The translations under genes and the position numbers were made by a program. Source: Streptomyces roseicoloratus (lineage in GTDB: Bacteria; Actinomycetota; Actinomycetes; Streptomycetales; Streptomycetaceae). From it: a stretch of 49,957 nucleotides of DNA. Of the stretch, positions 41,193 to 49,813 are shown one piece after another; within the stretch, counting starts at the first letter, position 1; each line of letters starts with the position of its first letter. The notes beneath the pieces were generated by a model. That model did not search any database. It saw nothing but the letters and a program-made list of their open reading frames with translations, and had not been told where the DNA came from. The DNA lies in contig NZ_SDOY01000174.1 in NCBI RefSeq assembly GCF_004117935.1, forward strand, positions 1 through 49,957, in the 5' to 3' direction.

Positions 41193-44100
41193 TCAGGAGT
41201 AGTAGCCGAACAGGTCCGCGATCACGTGGACCGTTCCGTAGTTCGCCCGGAAGGCGACCTTTCCGTTGACGACCGGGACCGTGACGAGGTTGGCCGTGGT
41301 CTGCCCCGTCGTCCAGTTGAGGTTGGACGCGTTCGGCAGCGCCGTGCCGTCGGGCCACACCGTCAGGAAGCCGCCGGTCGTCGGCGCGGTGACGGTGACG
41401 TTGAGGACGACCGCCTTGGCCTTGGCCAGGGTGTGACCGTCGTTCAGGTTCAGCGTCAGCTGCGTGCCGCCCTTGAGCGGGGCGGTGCCGGAGGTGCCGA
41501 GTGCGTAACGGGTGTCGAGCAGTCGGGCCGGGCCCGCGGTGTGGAAGGTGCTGCCCTCCGCGCCCGCGGTGTAGTAGCCGAAGACGTCGGCGATGAAGTG
41601 CACGGTGCCGTTGCCGGCGTTGTACAGGTTCACCTTGCCGTCGGGGCCGATCGGCAGGACCACCGCGTTCGGACGGGTCTGGCCGGCCAGCCAGTTGATG
41701 TTCGACGAACCGGGCCGCGTGGCGCCGCTCGGGTACGCGATCAGGTGGCCCGCCGACTGCGGAGCGGTGGCCGTGACGTTGAGGACCACCGCGGTGGCGC
41801 CCGTGGCCGGCACGCCGCCGGCACCCGCGACCGTCAGCGAGACGGTGCCCTTGCCGGCGACCGGTGAGGTACCGGCGCGGCCGATGGCGGAGCGGGTGTC
41901 GAGGATGCGGGCCGGGCCCGTGGGCACGTAGGTCGAACCCCCGGCCTCGGAGGTGTAGTAGCCCGAGATGTCCGCGATCAGGTGGGAGGTGGCGCTGCCC
42001 GCGACGTACAGGTCGACCGATCCGTCCTTGCCGACCGGGACGGTCACCAGGTTCGGGACGGTCTCGCCCTTCAGCCAGTTGAGGTTCGACGAGTCCGGGC
42101 GGGTGGTGCCGCTCGGGTACGCGATCAGGAAGCCGGGGCCGGTGGACGCGGTGGCGGTGACGTTCATGACGACCGCGGACACTCCGAACGCCGGGACGCC
42201 GCCCACGCCCGTCACCTTGAGCTTGACGGTGCTCTTGCCGGCGACCGGGGAGGTGCCGGCGCGGCCGATGCCGTAGCGGGTGTCGAGGATGCGGGCCGGG
42301 GTGAGTGCGGCGAAGGTGCTCTCGGGGGAGGGAGCGACGGCCTTGCACAGGCCGGTGACGATCTCGCGCCCGTTGGGGGTGCCGAGGCCGGTGGCGAGGT
42401 CGAAGCCCGCGCCCGCCTGGTACAGCCCGCTGGAGTTGCCCGAGGCGGTCAGGTTGTTGTTGCCGGTGGTGACGTCGCGGAAGGCCGTCGCCGGCAGCTG
42501 GTAGAGCGCCTGGTGGACGTCGCCGACCGGGCCGTTGGCCTGGCAGGCCAGGTCCTGATTGGCCTGGCCGAGCAGCGCGGACCAGACCGGCGCGGCGCCG
42601 CTGGTGCCGCCCATGACGCCCCAGTACTGGCCGCCGCCGAAGGCGATCGGGTAGCCGGTGGCCGGGTCGGCGACGCCGGCGACGTCGGGCAGCTGACGGC
42701 AGGTGGTGTCGGCGGGTGCCGCGCAGAGGTCGCTGTAGCCCGCGCCGGTGCGGCCGGCCTGGAAGCCCTGCTGCGGGACGGTGTAGCCGCGCGCGACGCC
42801 GCCGCCGGAGCCGGACCAGGTGGTCTGGCCGGTGACGGAGGTCTGCATCGTGGTGCCGCCGACGGCGAGCACGTACGGCGAGGCGGACGGGAAGTCGACG
42901 ACGAGCTGGTCCTGGTCGGGAACCTGCGGGTGCGGGGTGCCCTGGGCGTCGACCGGCAGGTAGCAGCCCGTCGAACCGCTGTCGCCGGAGGCGACGACGA
43001 CGGTCTGGCCCTGGGCCGCGGCCCGCTGGAAGATCAGGTTCTGGGCGGACCGGACGTCGGCCGGCGTGTGGACCTCGCACAGGCCCCAGCTCACCGAGAC
43101 GACCTTGGCGCGGTTCTCGTTGACGATCTGGTTGTACGTGGCCGTCGCGTCGTTCCAGGTGTTCTTGCCCTGGTAGACGAGGATCTTGGACTGCGGGGCC
43201 AGGCCGATGATGGTCTGGACGTCCAGCGCGGTCTCCAGACCGGCGCCGCTGCCGAACGGGTCCACCGGCTCGGTGGGACCGCCGTTCACGCGGACGGCGG
43301 TCACGGGCACCCGGGTGCCGTGGCAGCGCTGGTACTCCGCGATGTCCTTGGGGTCGTAGTTCTCGAGCGCGTAGACGGCGATGGTGGCGCCGGTCTGCAC
43401 GTTCGGCTGGTTGGCCATGTTGTACTGGGCCGCCAGCGAGCGGGCGCTCCAGTAGTCCTTGGTGTCGTACAGCGGCGGGAACTCGGGGTCGCCCGCGTAG
43501 GCCAGGTAGTCCTTGACGTCCTGACACATGGCCGGGGTCGTGCCGGTGAGCCGCGGCCGGAGGACGCCGGTGTCGCCGGCGCTCTCCTTCTTGCGGTTCC
43601 CGCCCTTGACGCCGGTGTTGCGCGGCTTGAGCGAGTCCAGGGTGTTCAGACCGACGACGGTGCGCACCTCGCCCGCCAGCCGGCCGTCGAAGGCCGGGGC
43701 GGCGGTGTTGAGGTGGCCGGTCGTGCCGTCCTTCAGCTTGTAGCCGTCGAACTCGGTCCCGAAGGCCTTGGCCGCGCCGGCGACGGTGGTCCGCACCGGC
43801 AGGGTGAGGCCGTCGGCCTCCAGCTCGCCGACGGCGAGGCCCTTGGCCTCCAGACCCGCGCGCACCGTGCGCACCGTCTCCGGCTCCGCGCCGAAGACCT
43901 TCGCGAACTCGCCCGTCCCCAGGTACTGGCGGTAGCGCGGCGAGCCCGGGGTGGAGACCTCCGCGACGAACCGCTCCAGCGCGGCCGGATCACGCGGCTC
44001 CAGGACGACGCTCAGGTCGAGCGTCTCACCCGGGGACGGGTCCGCCGTACGGACCGCGCCCTTCGGCGCCTTGGGCGCCACCCCGACCCGCTGCGGGCCG

Positions 44101-44219
44101 GGGTCCTTCGCCGCGGCGGCGGGTGCGGCCGAAGCCGGGACGGCCGCCGCGCTGACGGCCAGGGCGGCGACGGCGGCCGCACCCCATCTGAATGCCTTGC
44201 TACGGGCGGTTCCGCCCAT
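41193..44219 (-). CDS. Secreted S53 (sedolisin/kumamolisin) peptidase with three C-terminal repeats
   Basis: 1008-residue secreted serine-carboxyl peptidase. Signal to about residue 32; activation pro-domain about 60-200; catalytic domain about 230-625 with Glu329 and Asp333 (GLETALDVQ), Asp413 (SGDSG) and Ser540 (GGTSGAAP), so the S53 set is complete. The remainder is three copies of a domain of about 125 residues beginning ARILDTRYGIG, ARILDTRSAIG or ARLLDTRYALG and ending in IADISGYY, IADVFGYY or IADLFGYYS. The repeats likely bind surfaces or glycans. ATG 44219 has gagggag upstream. Divergent from the cholesterol oxidase. Confidence 0.94.
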   Translation of the reverse strand: MGGTARSKAFRWGAAAVAALAVSAAAVPASAAPAAAAKDPGPQRVGVAPKAPKGAVRTADPSPGETLDLSVVLEPRDPAALERFVAEVSTPGSPRYRQYLGTGEFAKVFGAEPETVRTVRAGLEAKGLAVGELEADGLTLPVRTTVAGAAKAFGTEFDGYKLKDGTTGHLNTAAPAFDGRLAGEVRTVVGLNTLDSLKPRNTGVKGGNRKKESAGDTGVLRPRLTGTTPAMCQDVKDYLAYAGDPEFPPLYDTKDYWSARSLAAQYNMANQPNVQTGATIAVYALENYDPKDIAEYQRCHGTRVPVTAVRVNGGPTEPVDPFGSGAGLETALDVQTIIGLAPQSKILVYQGKNTWNDATATYNQIVNENRAKVVSVSWGLCEVHTPADVRSAQNLIFQRAAAQGQTVVVASGDSGSTGCYLPVDAQGTPHPQVPDQDQLVVDFPSASPYVLAVGGTTMQTSVTGQTTWSGSGGGVARGYTVPQQGFQAGRTGAGYSDLCAAPADTTCRQLPDVAGVADPATGYPIAFGGGQYWGVMGGTSGAAPVWSALLGQANQDLACQANGPVGDVHQALYQLPATAFRDVTTGNNNLTASGNSSGLYQAGAGFDLATGLGTPNGREIVTGLCKAVAPSPESTFAALTPARILDTRYGIGRAGTSPVAGKSTVKLKVTGVGGVPAFGVSAVVMNVTATASTGPGFLIAYPSGTTRPDSSNLNWLKGETVPNLVTVPVGKDGSVDLYVAGSATSHLIADISGYYTSEAGGSTYVPTGPARILDTRSAIGRAGTSPVAGKGTVSLTVAGAGGVPATGATAVVLNVTATAPQSAGHLIAYPSGATRPGSSNINWLAGQTRPNAVVLPIGPDGKVNLYNAGNGTVHFIADVFGYYTAGAEGSTFHTAGPARLLDTRYALGTSGTAPLKGGTQLTLNLNDGHTLAKAKAVVLNVTVTAPTTGGFLTVWPDGTALPNASNLNWTTGQTTANLVTVPVVNGKVAFRANYGTVHVIADLFGYYS

Positions 44220-44439
44220 GCACACGCTCCCTCTCACGATCCGCGTCGCGCGCGGCCGCGGGCAGCGGGCAGCCCGGAAGGAGCAGTGAAAGCCGAACGC
44301 GGGCACGGCGCCGCAGCGCTCCGAGCCCGTCCTGCGTGAACCCCCCCCGGTGCCGTCCACGCGCACCAGCGGGCGGCAGAGCGACGACCAGACGTGAAGA
44401 TGTATCAGACCCGCGTTCCCGCCCCGTGCGCGGGGGTGT

Positions 44440-44554
44440 GTTCGTTGCTCGAACGTGATCGCGAGTGGTGGTTTTCGGCCGAAGTTACCCGGCGGTTTCT
44501 CGTGACTTCCCGAGAACGTCCCAGTAGAACTTGTTCCCATTCACTCCCGGAGTG
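44440..44554. promoter_or_regulatory. Palindrome cluster before the cholesterol oxidase
   Basis: Within the 346-bp space between the divergent S53 and oxidase genes lie GTTCG-N5-CGAAC (44440-44454), TTCTCG-N8-CGAGAA (44497-44516) and CACTCC-c-GGAGTG (44542-44554). The last ends 11 bp before the oxidase ATG. Any of these may be an operator. No adjacent regulator. Confidence 0.45.
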
Positions 44555-44565
44555 AGGAACATCAC

Positions 44566-46221
44566 ATGAGTGACAGATCCCTTCCGGCCTCGGATTCCCG
44601 AGGTCTGACCCGCCGTCGGTTCGTCACTGGAACCGGTTCTCTTCTGGGTGGCCTGGCGCTCGCCGGGCACGCCACGTCCGCACACGCCGCGACCTCCGCC
44701 GAGGTCCGGTCCGCCCTCGCCCCCCTTCCCTCCGGCGCCCGTGTCCCTGCCCTCGTCATCGGCTCCGGATACGGCGGCTCCGTCGCCGCGCTCCGGCTCG
44801 CCGAGGCGGGCGTCGACGTCCACCTGGTCGAGATGGGCATGGCCTGGGACACCCCCGGCTCCGACGGGAAGATCTTCGCCAACACGACCAGACCGGACTA
44901 CCGCTCCTTCTGGCTGCGCACCCGCACCAAGCAGCCGCTGAGCCAGTTCCTCGGCTTCCCCCTCGACAAGGACGTGCCCCGCTACACCGGCATCCTGGAC
45001 GCCGAGGACTTCGCCGGGATCACCGTCTACCAGGGCCGCGGCGTCGGCGGCGGCTCCCTCGTCAACGGCGGCATGGCCGTCACGCCGCGCCGCGACGTCT
45101 TCCCGTCGCTCCTGCCGACGGTCGACCCCGCCGAGATGTACGCGACCTACTACCCGCGCGCCAACGCCGGACTCGGCGTCACCGACGTGGACCGGGCCTG
45201 GTGGGAGAGCGCCGACTGCTACCGGTACGCCCGCGTCGGCCGCAAGCACGCCGAACGCTCCGGCTTCCCCTTCGTCTTCGTGCCCAACGTCTACGACTGG
45301 GACTACATGAAGCAGGAGGCCGCGGGCGCCGTACCCAGGTCCGCCCTCGAGGGCGAGGTCATCTACGGCAACAACCACGGCAAGAAGAGCCTCCAGAAGA
45401 CCTACCTCGCACGGGCCGCCGCGACCGGCCGGGTGGCCGTCTCCCCGCTCCACAAGGTCACCACCGTCACCCCCGCGTCCGGCGGCGGATACACCGTCGT
45501 CATCGAGCGGATCGACACCACCGGCGCCACCGTCGAGACCAAGACGGTCACCGCCGACCGGGTCTTCTTCGCCGCAGGCAGCGTCGGCACCGGCAAGCTG
45601 CTCACCCGGCTCAAGGCCACCGGCGCGCTGCCCGCGCTCAACGACCGCGTCGGGAAGAACTGGGGAGACAACGGCAACGTCATGTGCGGCCGGGCCAACC
45701 ACATGTGGGACCCCACCGGGAAGCTCCAGTCCGCCATGCCCACCGCCGGAATCGACAACTGGGACGCGGGCGGCGCCTTCGCCGAGGTCGCGCCGCTGCC
45801 CACCGGCATCGAGACCTACGCGTCCTTCTACCTCTCCATCACCAGGACCCCGCACCGCGCCGAGTTCCGCTGGAACGCCGCGGCGGGGCGCGTGGACCTC
45901 AGCTGGGACCGGGCCTGGAAGCAGACCTCCATCGACGCCGCCAGGACCATCTTCGACAAGATCAACGCCAAGGAAGGCACGATCTACCGCACGGACCTGT
46001 TCGGCGCCTACAAGATCTGGGGCGACCACCTGACGTACCACCCGCTCGGCGGCGCCGTCCTCGGCGAGGCCACCGACAACCACGGTCGCCTGCACGGCTA
46101 CGACGGCCTGTACGTCATCGACGGCGCCCTCATCCCCGGCAGCACCAGCGTCAACCCGTTCGTGACCATCACCGCACTCGCCGAACGCAACATCGAGAAG
46201 ATCATCGCGACCGACCTGTGA
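44566..46221 (+). CDS. choA: Cholesterol oxidase, secreted via Tat
   Basis: 551-residue GMC-type flavoenzyme oxidising 3-beta-hydroxysteroids to 3-keto-4-ene steroids with O2. The Tat signal has TRRRFVTGTGSLLGGLALAG. The FAD motif is PALVIGSGYGGSVAALRLAE. Catalytic candidates by alignment to the Streptomyces enzyme: Glu407 (FAEVAP), His492 (TYHPLGG), Asn530 (SVNPFVT). The site gtgaggaa lies 9 nt before the ATG. It is not followed by a P450 (choP) as in some species. A 19-bp hairpin ends it. Confidence 0.95.
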   Translation: MSDRSLPASDSRGLTRRRFVTGTGSLLGGLALAGHATSAHAATSAEVRSALAPLPSGARVPALVIGSGYGGSVAALRLAEAGVDVHLVEMGMAWDTPGSDGKIFANTTRPDYRSFWLRTRTKQPLSQFLGFPLDKDVPRYTGILDAEDFAGITVYQGRGVGGGSLVNGGMAVTPRRDVFPSLLPTVDPAEMYATYYPRANAGLGVTDVDRAWWESADCYRYARVGRKHAERSGFPFVFVPNVYDWDYMKQEAAGAVPRSALEGEVIYGNNHGKKSLQKTYLARAAATGRVAVSPLHKVTTVTPASGGGYTVVIERIDTTGATVETKTVTADRVFFAAGSVGTGKLLTRLKATGALPALNDRVGKNWGDNGNVMCGRANHMWDPTGKLQSAMPTAGIDNWDAGGAFAEVAPLPTGIETYASFYLSITRTPHRAEFRWNAAAGRVDLSWDRAWKQTSIDAARTIFDKINAKEGTIYRTDLFGAYKIWGDHLTYHPLGGAVLGEATDNHGRLHGYDGLYVIDGALIPGSTSVNPFVTITALAERNIEKIIATDL

Positions 46222-46244
46222 GGGAGCCGCGGGGCGCTCACCCA

Positions 46245-46287
46245 CGCGACAGGGCCGGCCGGGACGAACCCGGCCGGCCCTGTCGCG
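46245..46287. terminator. Terminator after choA
   Basis: A perfect 19-bp stem starting CGCGACAGGGCC (46245-46263) and pairing with 46269-46287, loop ACGAA. It lies between convergent choA and the CMD-family gene, so it is bidirectional. Confidence 0.9.
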
Positions 46288-46303
46288 CGTGCCCGGCCTC
46301 CGC

Positions 46304-46783
46304 TCAGTGCGCCGGCAGCACGCACACCGTGTCGAGACCGAGCACCCGGTTGAGCCGCCCGAACGCCAGCCACGACCCCAGGCTCATCGTCAGCTCCACG
46401 ATCTCCACCTGGCTGTAGGCGGCCGTCATCCGCGACCAGAACTCCTCGTCCAGGTTGTGGTGGTCGAGCGCGTACCGCTCGGCGTACTCCGCCGCGAGCC
46501 GGGTCCGCCCGTCGAAGGCGTCCGTCGTGCGCCACGCGAGGACCGCGTCGGCGAAGGACTCCTCGACCTTCTCGCCGTCCCGGTCCGTCCGCCAGTCCAG
46601 ACAGAACCGGCACCCGTTGATCTGCGCGATCCGCAGCCGCGCCGCCTCGAACTCGCGCAGTCCCAGCGTCGTGTGGGAGTACACGGACAGCGAGAAGTTC
46701 GCCGCCGCCATGCCGATGCCGGGCACCATGTCGCCCCACACGTACCCGATGGGCTCCTGCCCCTCCGGAATGTCGATGATCAC
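46304..46783 (-). CDS. Carboxymuconolactone decarboxylase-family protein
   Basis: 159-residue AhpD/CMD-fold protein. RLRIAQINGCRFCLDWRTDR carries the CxxC of the family (Cys-x-x-Cys), and the C-terminus (SQVEIVELTMSLGSWLAFGR) is a typical CMD helix. The CxxC suggests disulfide reductase or peroxidase activity. Start GTG 46783 overlaps the preceding dehydrogenase stop (GTGA), so the two form an operon. Confidence 0.88.
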   Translation of the reverse strand: MIIDIPEGQEPIGYVWGDMVPGIGMAAANFSLSVYSHTTLGLREFEAARLRIAQINGCRFCLDWRTDRDGEKVEESFADAVLAWRTTDAFDGRTRLAAEYAERYALDHHNLDEEFWSRMTAAYSQVEIVELTMSLGSWLAFGRLNRVLGLDTVCVLPAH

Positions 46784-47859
46784 CGCGTTCTCCTTCCCAG
46801 CTTCCCCACCGCCGGGCGCAACGGCACGTCCAGCGCGTCGTAGAGCCCCGGCTCCGCCTCCACGAGCCAGTCGATCGCCCCGACCAGCCGGCCCACGGCG
46901 GTCGCGTTGCCGCCCGCCGACCGGTTCTCGCCCTCGTCCGAGGCCTCCACCGTCACCTCGATCCGCGGCCTGCCCTCCACGATCACCCGGTGCGCGCCCG
47001 ATCCGTCCGGCGGTACCGGCCAGTCCGGCGCGCAGTCCGGGTGGATCCGGGTCACGTGCTCGATCACCAGGACGGGCTCGCCACCGACGATCCCCTGCAC
47101 CTCGAAGCGCACCGCGCCCTGCGTGCCCGCGGCGAACTCGCCCATCGTCCGGGTCCGGACCGTCGCCTCCAGCGGGCGCCGGTCCAGGGTCTCGCGGATC
47201 TCGTCGAGCTCGACCCCGAGCGCCCGGGCCATCAGCCGCAGCTGCCCGCCCCAGACCATCGTCGGCACCGACGGCAGCAGCATCGGCGGCTCGTACTCCA
47301 TGGGCTGCCCCATGCCGACGAGCAGACGGACCGACTCCTCCTGCTCGTACGTCGAGTAGTCGAAGATCTCCTGACAGCGGATGGCTTCCACCCTGCTGCC
47401 CAGACCGCTCACGAGCAACGGCAGCACGTCGTTGCCCCAGCCCGGGTCCACGCCCGAGGCGAACAGCGAGCCGCCGCCCTCCTTCACCGCCGCGAGGACC
47501 GGATCACGGAACTCGGGCGGTGCGCCCCGGTGGTCGTAGAGCGGGTACAGCGACGGCGTCACCACCACGGCACCCGCCCGGACGGCCCGGACGACGTCGG
47601 ACAGCGCCTCGTCCGGGCGCAGGTCCCCGGACGCCGCGTACACCACGGCGCCGGGCCCTTCGTCCAGGACGGCCGCCACGTCGTCCCGTGCGGCCACGCC
47701 CAGCGCGCGCCCGAGCCCGGCGAGCTCGCCCGCGTCGCGGCCGACCTTGGCGGGATTCGCGACGAGGACGGCCGAGAGCGCGAGCGCCGGATGGGCGTCG
47801 ACGGCACGGATGGCCGCGCGCCCGACATTTCCGGTTCCCCATACCACGGTCGGAATCAT
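46780..47859 (-). CDS. NAD(P)H-dependent amine dehydrogenase-like protein (DapB-like)
   Basis: 359 residues. Rossmann domain opening MIPTVVWGTGNVGRAAIRAV; the central part has AVVYAASGDLRPDEALSDVV and SLFASGVDPGWGNDVLPLLV; the C-terminal catalytic-like domain contains IRCQEIFDYSTYEQEESVRL. This matches the dihydrodipicolinate-reductase-like amine dehydrogenases (2,4-diaminopentanoate type). Substrate unknown. ATG 47859 has no ribosome site, so translation may be leaderless. Its stop overlaps the CMD-family gene, which suggests they act on one pathway. Confidence 0.88.
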   Translation of the reverse strand: MIPTVVWGTGNVGRAAIRAVDAHPALALSAVLVANPAKVGRDAGELAGLGRALGVAARDDVAAVLDEGPGAVVYAASGDLRPDEALSDVVRAVRAGAVVVTPSLYPLYDHRGAPPEFRDPVLAAVKEGGGSLFASGVDPGWGNDVLPLLVSGLGSRVEAIRCQEIFDYSTYEQEESVRLLVGMGQPMEYEPPMLLPSVPTMVWGGQLRLMARALGVELDEIRETLDRRPLEATVRTRTMGEFAAGTQGAVRFEVQGIVGGEPVLVIEHVTRIHPDCAPDWPVPPDGSGAHRVIVEGRPRIEVTVEASDEGENRSAGGNATAVGRLVGAIDWLVEAEPGLYDALDVPLRPAVGKLGRRTR

Positions 47860-47904
47860 GCGCGGAGGGTAGCGCCGGGGGCGCGAGGTTCCCAGAGGCG
47901 TGAC

Positions 47905-48300
47905 GCATGTATCTGACGGCCAGTCAGTTCCCCGTACGAGAAGCCGCCCCGCCTGTGCGAGCAGCCGCGGGTCGACCGGGTCGGCGCGCAGCAGCCGGTC
48001 CAGGCCGACGGCCTCGACGATGCGCCGGGCAGGCTCGGGAGCGACCGCGCGCATGCCCCACGACCGGCCGGCCAGAAGCACCCGGACGCCGGACGCCGGA
48101 CGCCGGGCGCCGAGCCCGCGAGGAGGGCGCCCACCAGCGGGCGCAGCTCGGGCCTGCCGATCCGCTCGTCCGGCCGGCGGAGCGTCGCGGGCGGCGGATC
48201 CAGCGGGTTCACGGCCCCGCCGTCCCGCCCTCCTCCAGCGCGGCGTCACGAACGCCACGGTGTCGCCCGGCAGGACGCATCGCTCGGTCTCGACGAAGGA
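47905..48300 (-). pseudogene. Decayed gene fragment, two frames
   Basis: In the 540-bp space between the dehydrogenase and the lipoprotein the minus strand reads, in one frame, FVETERCVLPGDTVAFVTPR (near 48297) and later VRVLLAGRSWGMRAVAPEPA, RRIVEAVGLDRLLRADPVDP, RLLAQAGRLLVRG. In a second frame, between these, it reads NPLDPPPATLRRPDERIGRP, ELRPLVGALLAGSAPG. Two frameshifts joining them would give one protein-like string. The first frame runs on into the dehydrogenase without a stop, so its own end is lost. Family not recognised; confidence is in decay, not identity. Confidence 0.4.
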
Positions 48301-48399
48301 CCGTCGGCCGGACGGGTGAGGGCGCGCACGCCGCGACAGGGCCGGGCGCCGACCGGGTACGCATCCGGGCATTGCCCCGAGCCACGGAGGATTCCTCCC

Positions 48400-49200
48400 A
48401 TGCCCGTCCGCAAGGGCACCACCGCGGTGCTGACCTGCGCCCTGTCCTCGGCCCTCGCGCTGGCCGGAGCACTGACCGGCTGCACCACCCAGCCGCCGTC
48501 CGCCACCGCACCGGCACCGGCGTCCGCCGCCTCGTCATCCCCGCTGCCGCACTCCGGGCCGGACCGGACACCGCGTCAGGAGGCGCGCGACGGAGCCAAC
48601 CGGGCCCCCTCGCGCATCCCCGGCATCGGCTCCCGGACGCACGCCCGCATCCCCGACGGCACCAGCCAGGTCCTCGTGGTGAGCGGTGACGGTGTCGACG
48701 GCAACACCGTCACCGCCGTGCTCCACGAGCGGGACACGACCGGCCGCTGGCACCGCTCCGCCGGGCCCTGGAGCGGACACAACGCCCTGCGGGGCTGGAC
48801 CGGCGACCACAAGGCCGGCGACCTGCGCTCGCCGACCGGCGTCTACCGGATCGGCGATGCCGGGGGGCGGCTCCCGGACCCCGGGGCGAAGGTCCCGTAC
48901 GACCAGGACCAGGAGTTCGCCGTCTCCGGCACCGGCTTCCTCGGCGAGCCGCTCGAAGGCTCCTTCGACTACGTCGTCGCCATCGACTACAACCGCGTCC
49001 CCGGCACCACCCCGCTCGACAAGCGGCGCCCTCTGGGCCCGGAACACGGCGGCGGGGTCTGGATCCACGTCGACCACGGCGGCCCCACCCAGGCCTGCGT
49101 CTCGCTGCCCCGGGAGAACATGACCGAACTCCTCCGCGCCCTCGACCCCGCCCGGGAACCCGTCGTCGTCATGGGCCCGGCCGCGACCCTCGCCGGCTGA
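48400..49200 (+). CDS. Lipoprotein L,D-transpeptidase-like protein
   Basis: 266-residue lipoprotein: signal with lipobox ALTGC (Cys28), disordered Ser/Ala/Pro linker to about 65, then a YkuD-like domain: RSPTGVYRIGDAGGRLPDPG, FDYVVAIDYNRVPGTTPLDK, VWIHVDHGGPTQACVSLPRE. The catalytic Cys sits in QACVSL with an upstream His (HVDHGG), the usual L,D-transpeptidase pattern. It lacks the Ig-like domain of the enzyme at 19898. Start ATG 48400 with ggagg 9 nt upstream. Its 3' end overlaps the convergent CGNR gene by 32 nt. Confidence 0.88.
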   Translation: MPVRKGTTAVLTCALSSALALAGALTGCTTQPPSATAPAPASAASSSPLPHSGPDRTPRQEARDGANRAPSRIPGIGSRTHARIPDGTSQVLVVSGDGVDGNTVTAVLHERDTTGRWHRSAGPWSGHNALRGWTGDHKAGDLRSPTGVYRIGDAGGRLPDPGAKVPYDQDQEFAVSGTGFLGEPLEGSFDYVVAIDYNRVPGTTPLDKRRPLGPEHGGGVWIHVDHGGPTQACVSLPRENMTELLRALDPAREPVVVMGPAATLAG

Positions 49201-49774
49201 CAGGCGCCACCGCATCCGCCCCACCGCGCCGGTGCGCCGCGACGCGCTCGCGGGTGGCGCACCGGCGCGAGCAGTAGCGGCGTTCCTTCGCGCCCTGCGG
49301 CACGAACACGTCCTTACAGGCCGTCGACGCGCACACGCCACCCGGTGCGCGGCCCCGGTCCCACAGGAGCACGGCGAGGGCCAGACACGACGAGGCGAGG
49401 AACCACTCAGCCCACGGCGCGTCGTCGTCGCCGTCCACGTGCGGGTGCCAGGGGCTCGTGCCGCCGTGCGAGGTCAGCCGCAGCGGACCGGTCCGCGCGG
49501 CGAGCAGCGCGTTGAGCGCGTGCGCCGCCGCGTCGGTGCCGGCCGCGGCGAAGACCGGGCGCAGCTCCGCGGCGGCCTCGCGCAGCCCCGGCAGGTCGGT
49601 GGCGGACAGCCCGAGCGGCTCGCTCTCGCCGTAGGCGCGCAGCACCCGCGCGGTCTCGGCGAGCACCGCGGAGTCCGGCCCCGGGCGGCCGAGCACGTTG
49701 ACGAGGTCGGCCGCCCGCAGGGCGTTGGCGAGCACGGAGTGGCGGGCGGACCGGTCGTCCGCGAGGGGGGACAT
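49169..49774 (-). CDS. CGNR zinc-finger / ABATE-domain regulator
   Basis: 201-residue protein. An N-terminal ABATE-like domain (1-130: LANALRAADLVNVLGRPGPD, AETARVLRAYGESEPLGL) and a C-terminal CGNR-type zinc finger with four Cys: CASTACKDVF and RRYCSRRCATRERVAAHR (CATR where most have CGNR). These are stress-linked putative transcription factors. ATG 49774 or 49792; the earlier one would lie inside the palindrome at 49783-49813. Its end overlaps the convergent L,D-transpeptidase gene by 32 nt. Confidence 0.85.
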   Translation of the reverse strand: MSPLADDRSARHSVLANALRAADLVNVLGRPGPDSAVLAETARVLRAYGESEPLGLSATDLPGLREAAAELRPVFAAAGTDAAAHALNALLAARTGPLRLTSHGGTSPWHPHVDGDDDAPWAEWFLASSCLALAVLLWDRGRAPGGVCASTACKDVFVPQGAKERRYCSRRCATRERVAAHRRGGADAVAPVSRRGSRPGP

Positions 49775-49782
49775 CCGGCGAC

Positions 49783-49813
49783 GGTAACGCATGTTGTGGA
49801 AGTTTGCGTTACC
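49783..49813 (-). promoter_or_regulatory. Operator-like inverted repeat before the CGNR gene
   Basis: GGTAACGCA-N13-TGCGTTACC: a perfect 9-bp inverted repeat with a 13-bp spacer (31 bp), 8 bp before the ATG at 49774. Candidate autoregulatory site. If the start were 49792 the repeat would straddle the start codon, so ATG 49774 is preferred. Confidence 0.7.

Noticed and set aside
41982..44339. Long plus-strand open frame opposite the S53 peptidase
   Set aside because: Shadow of the peptidase gene; low-complexity Gly/Ala/Arg translation.
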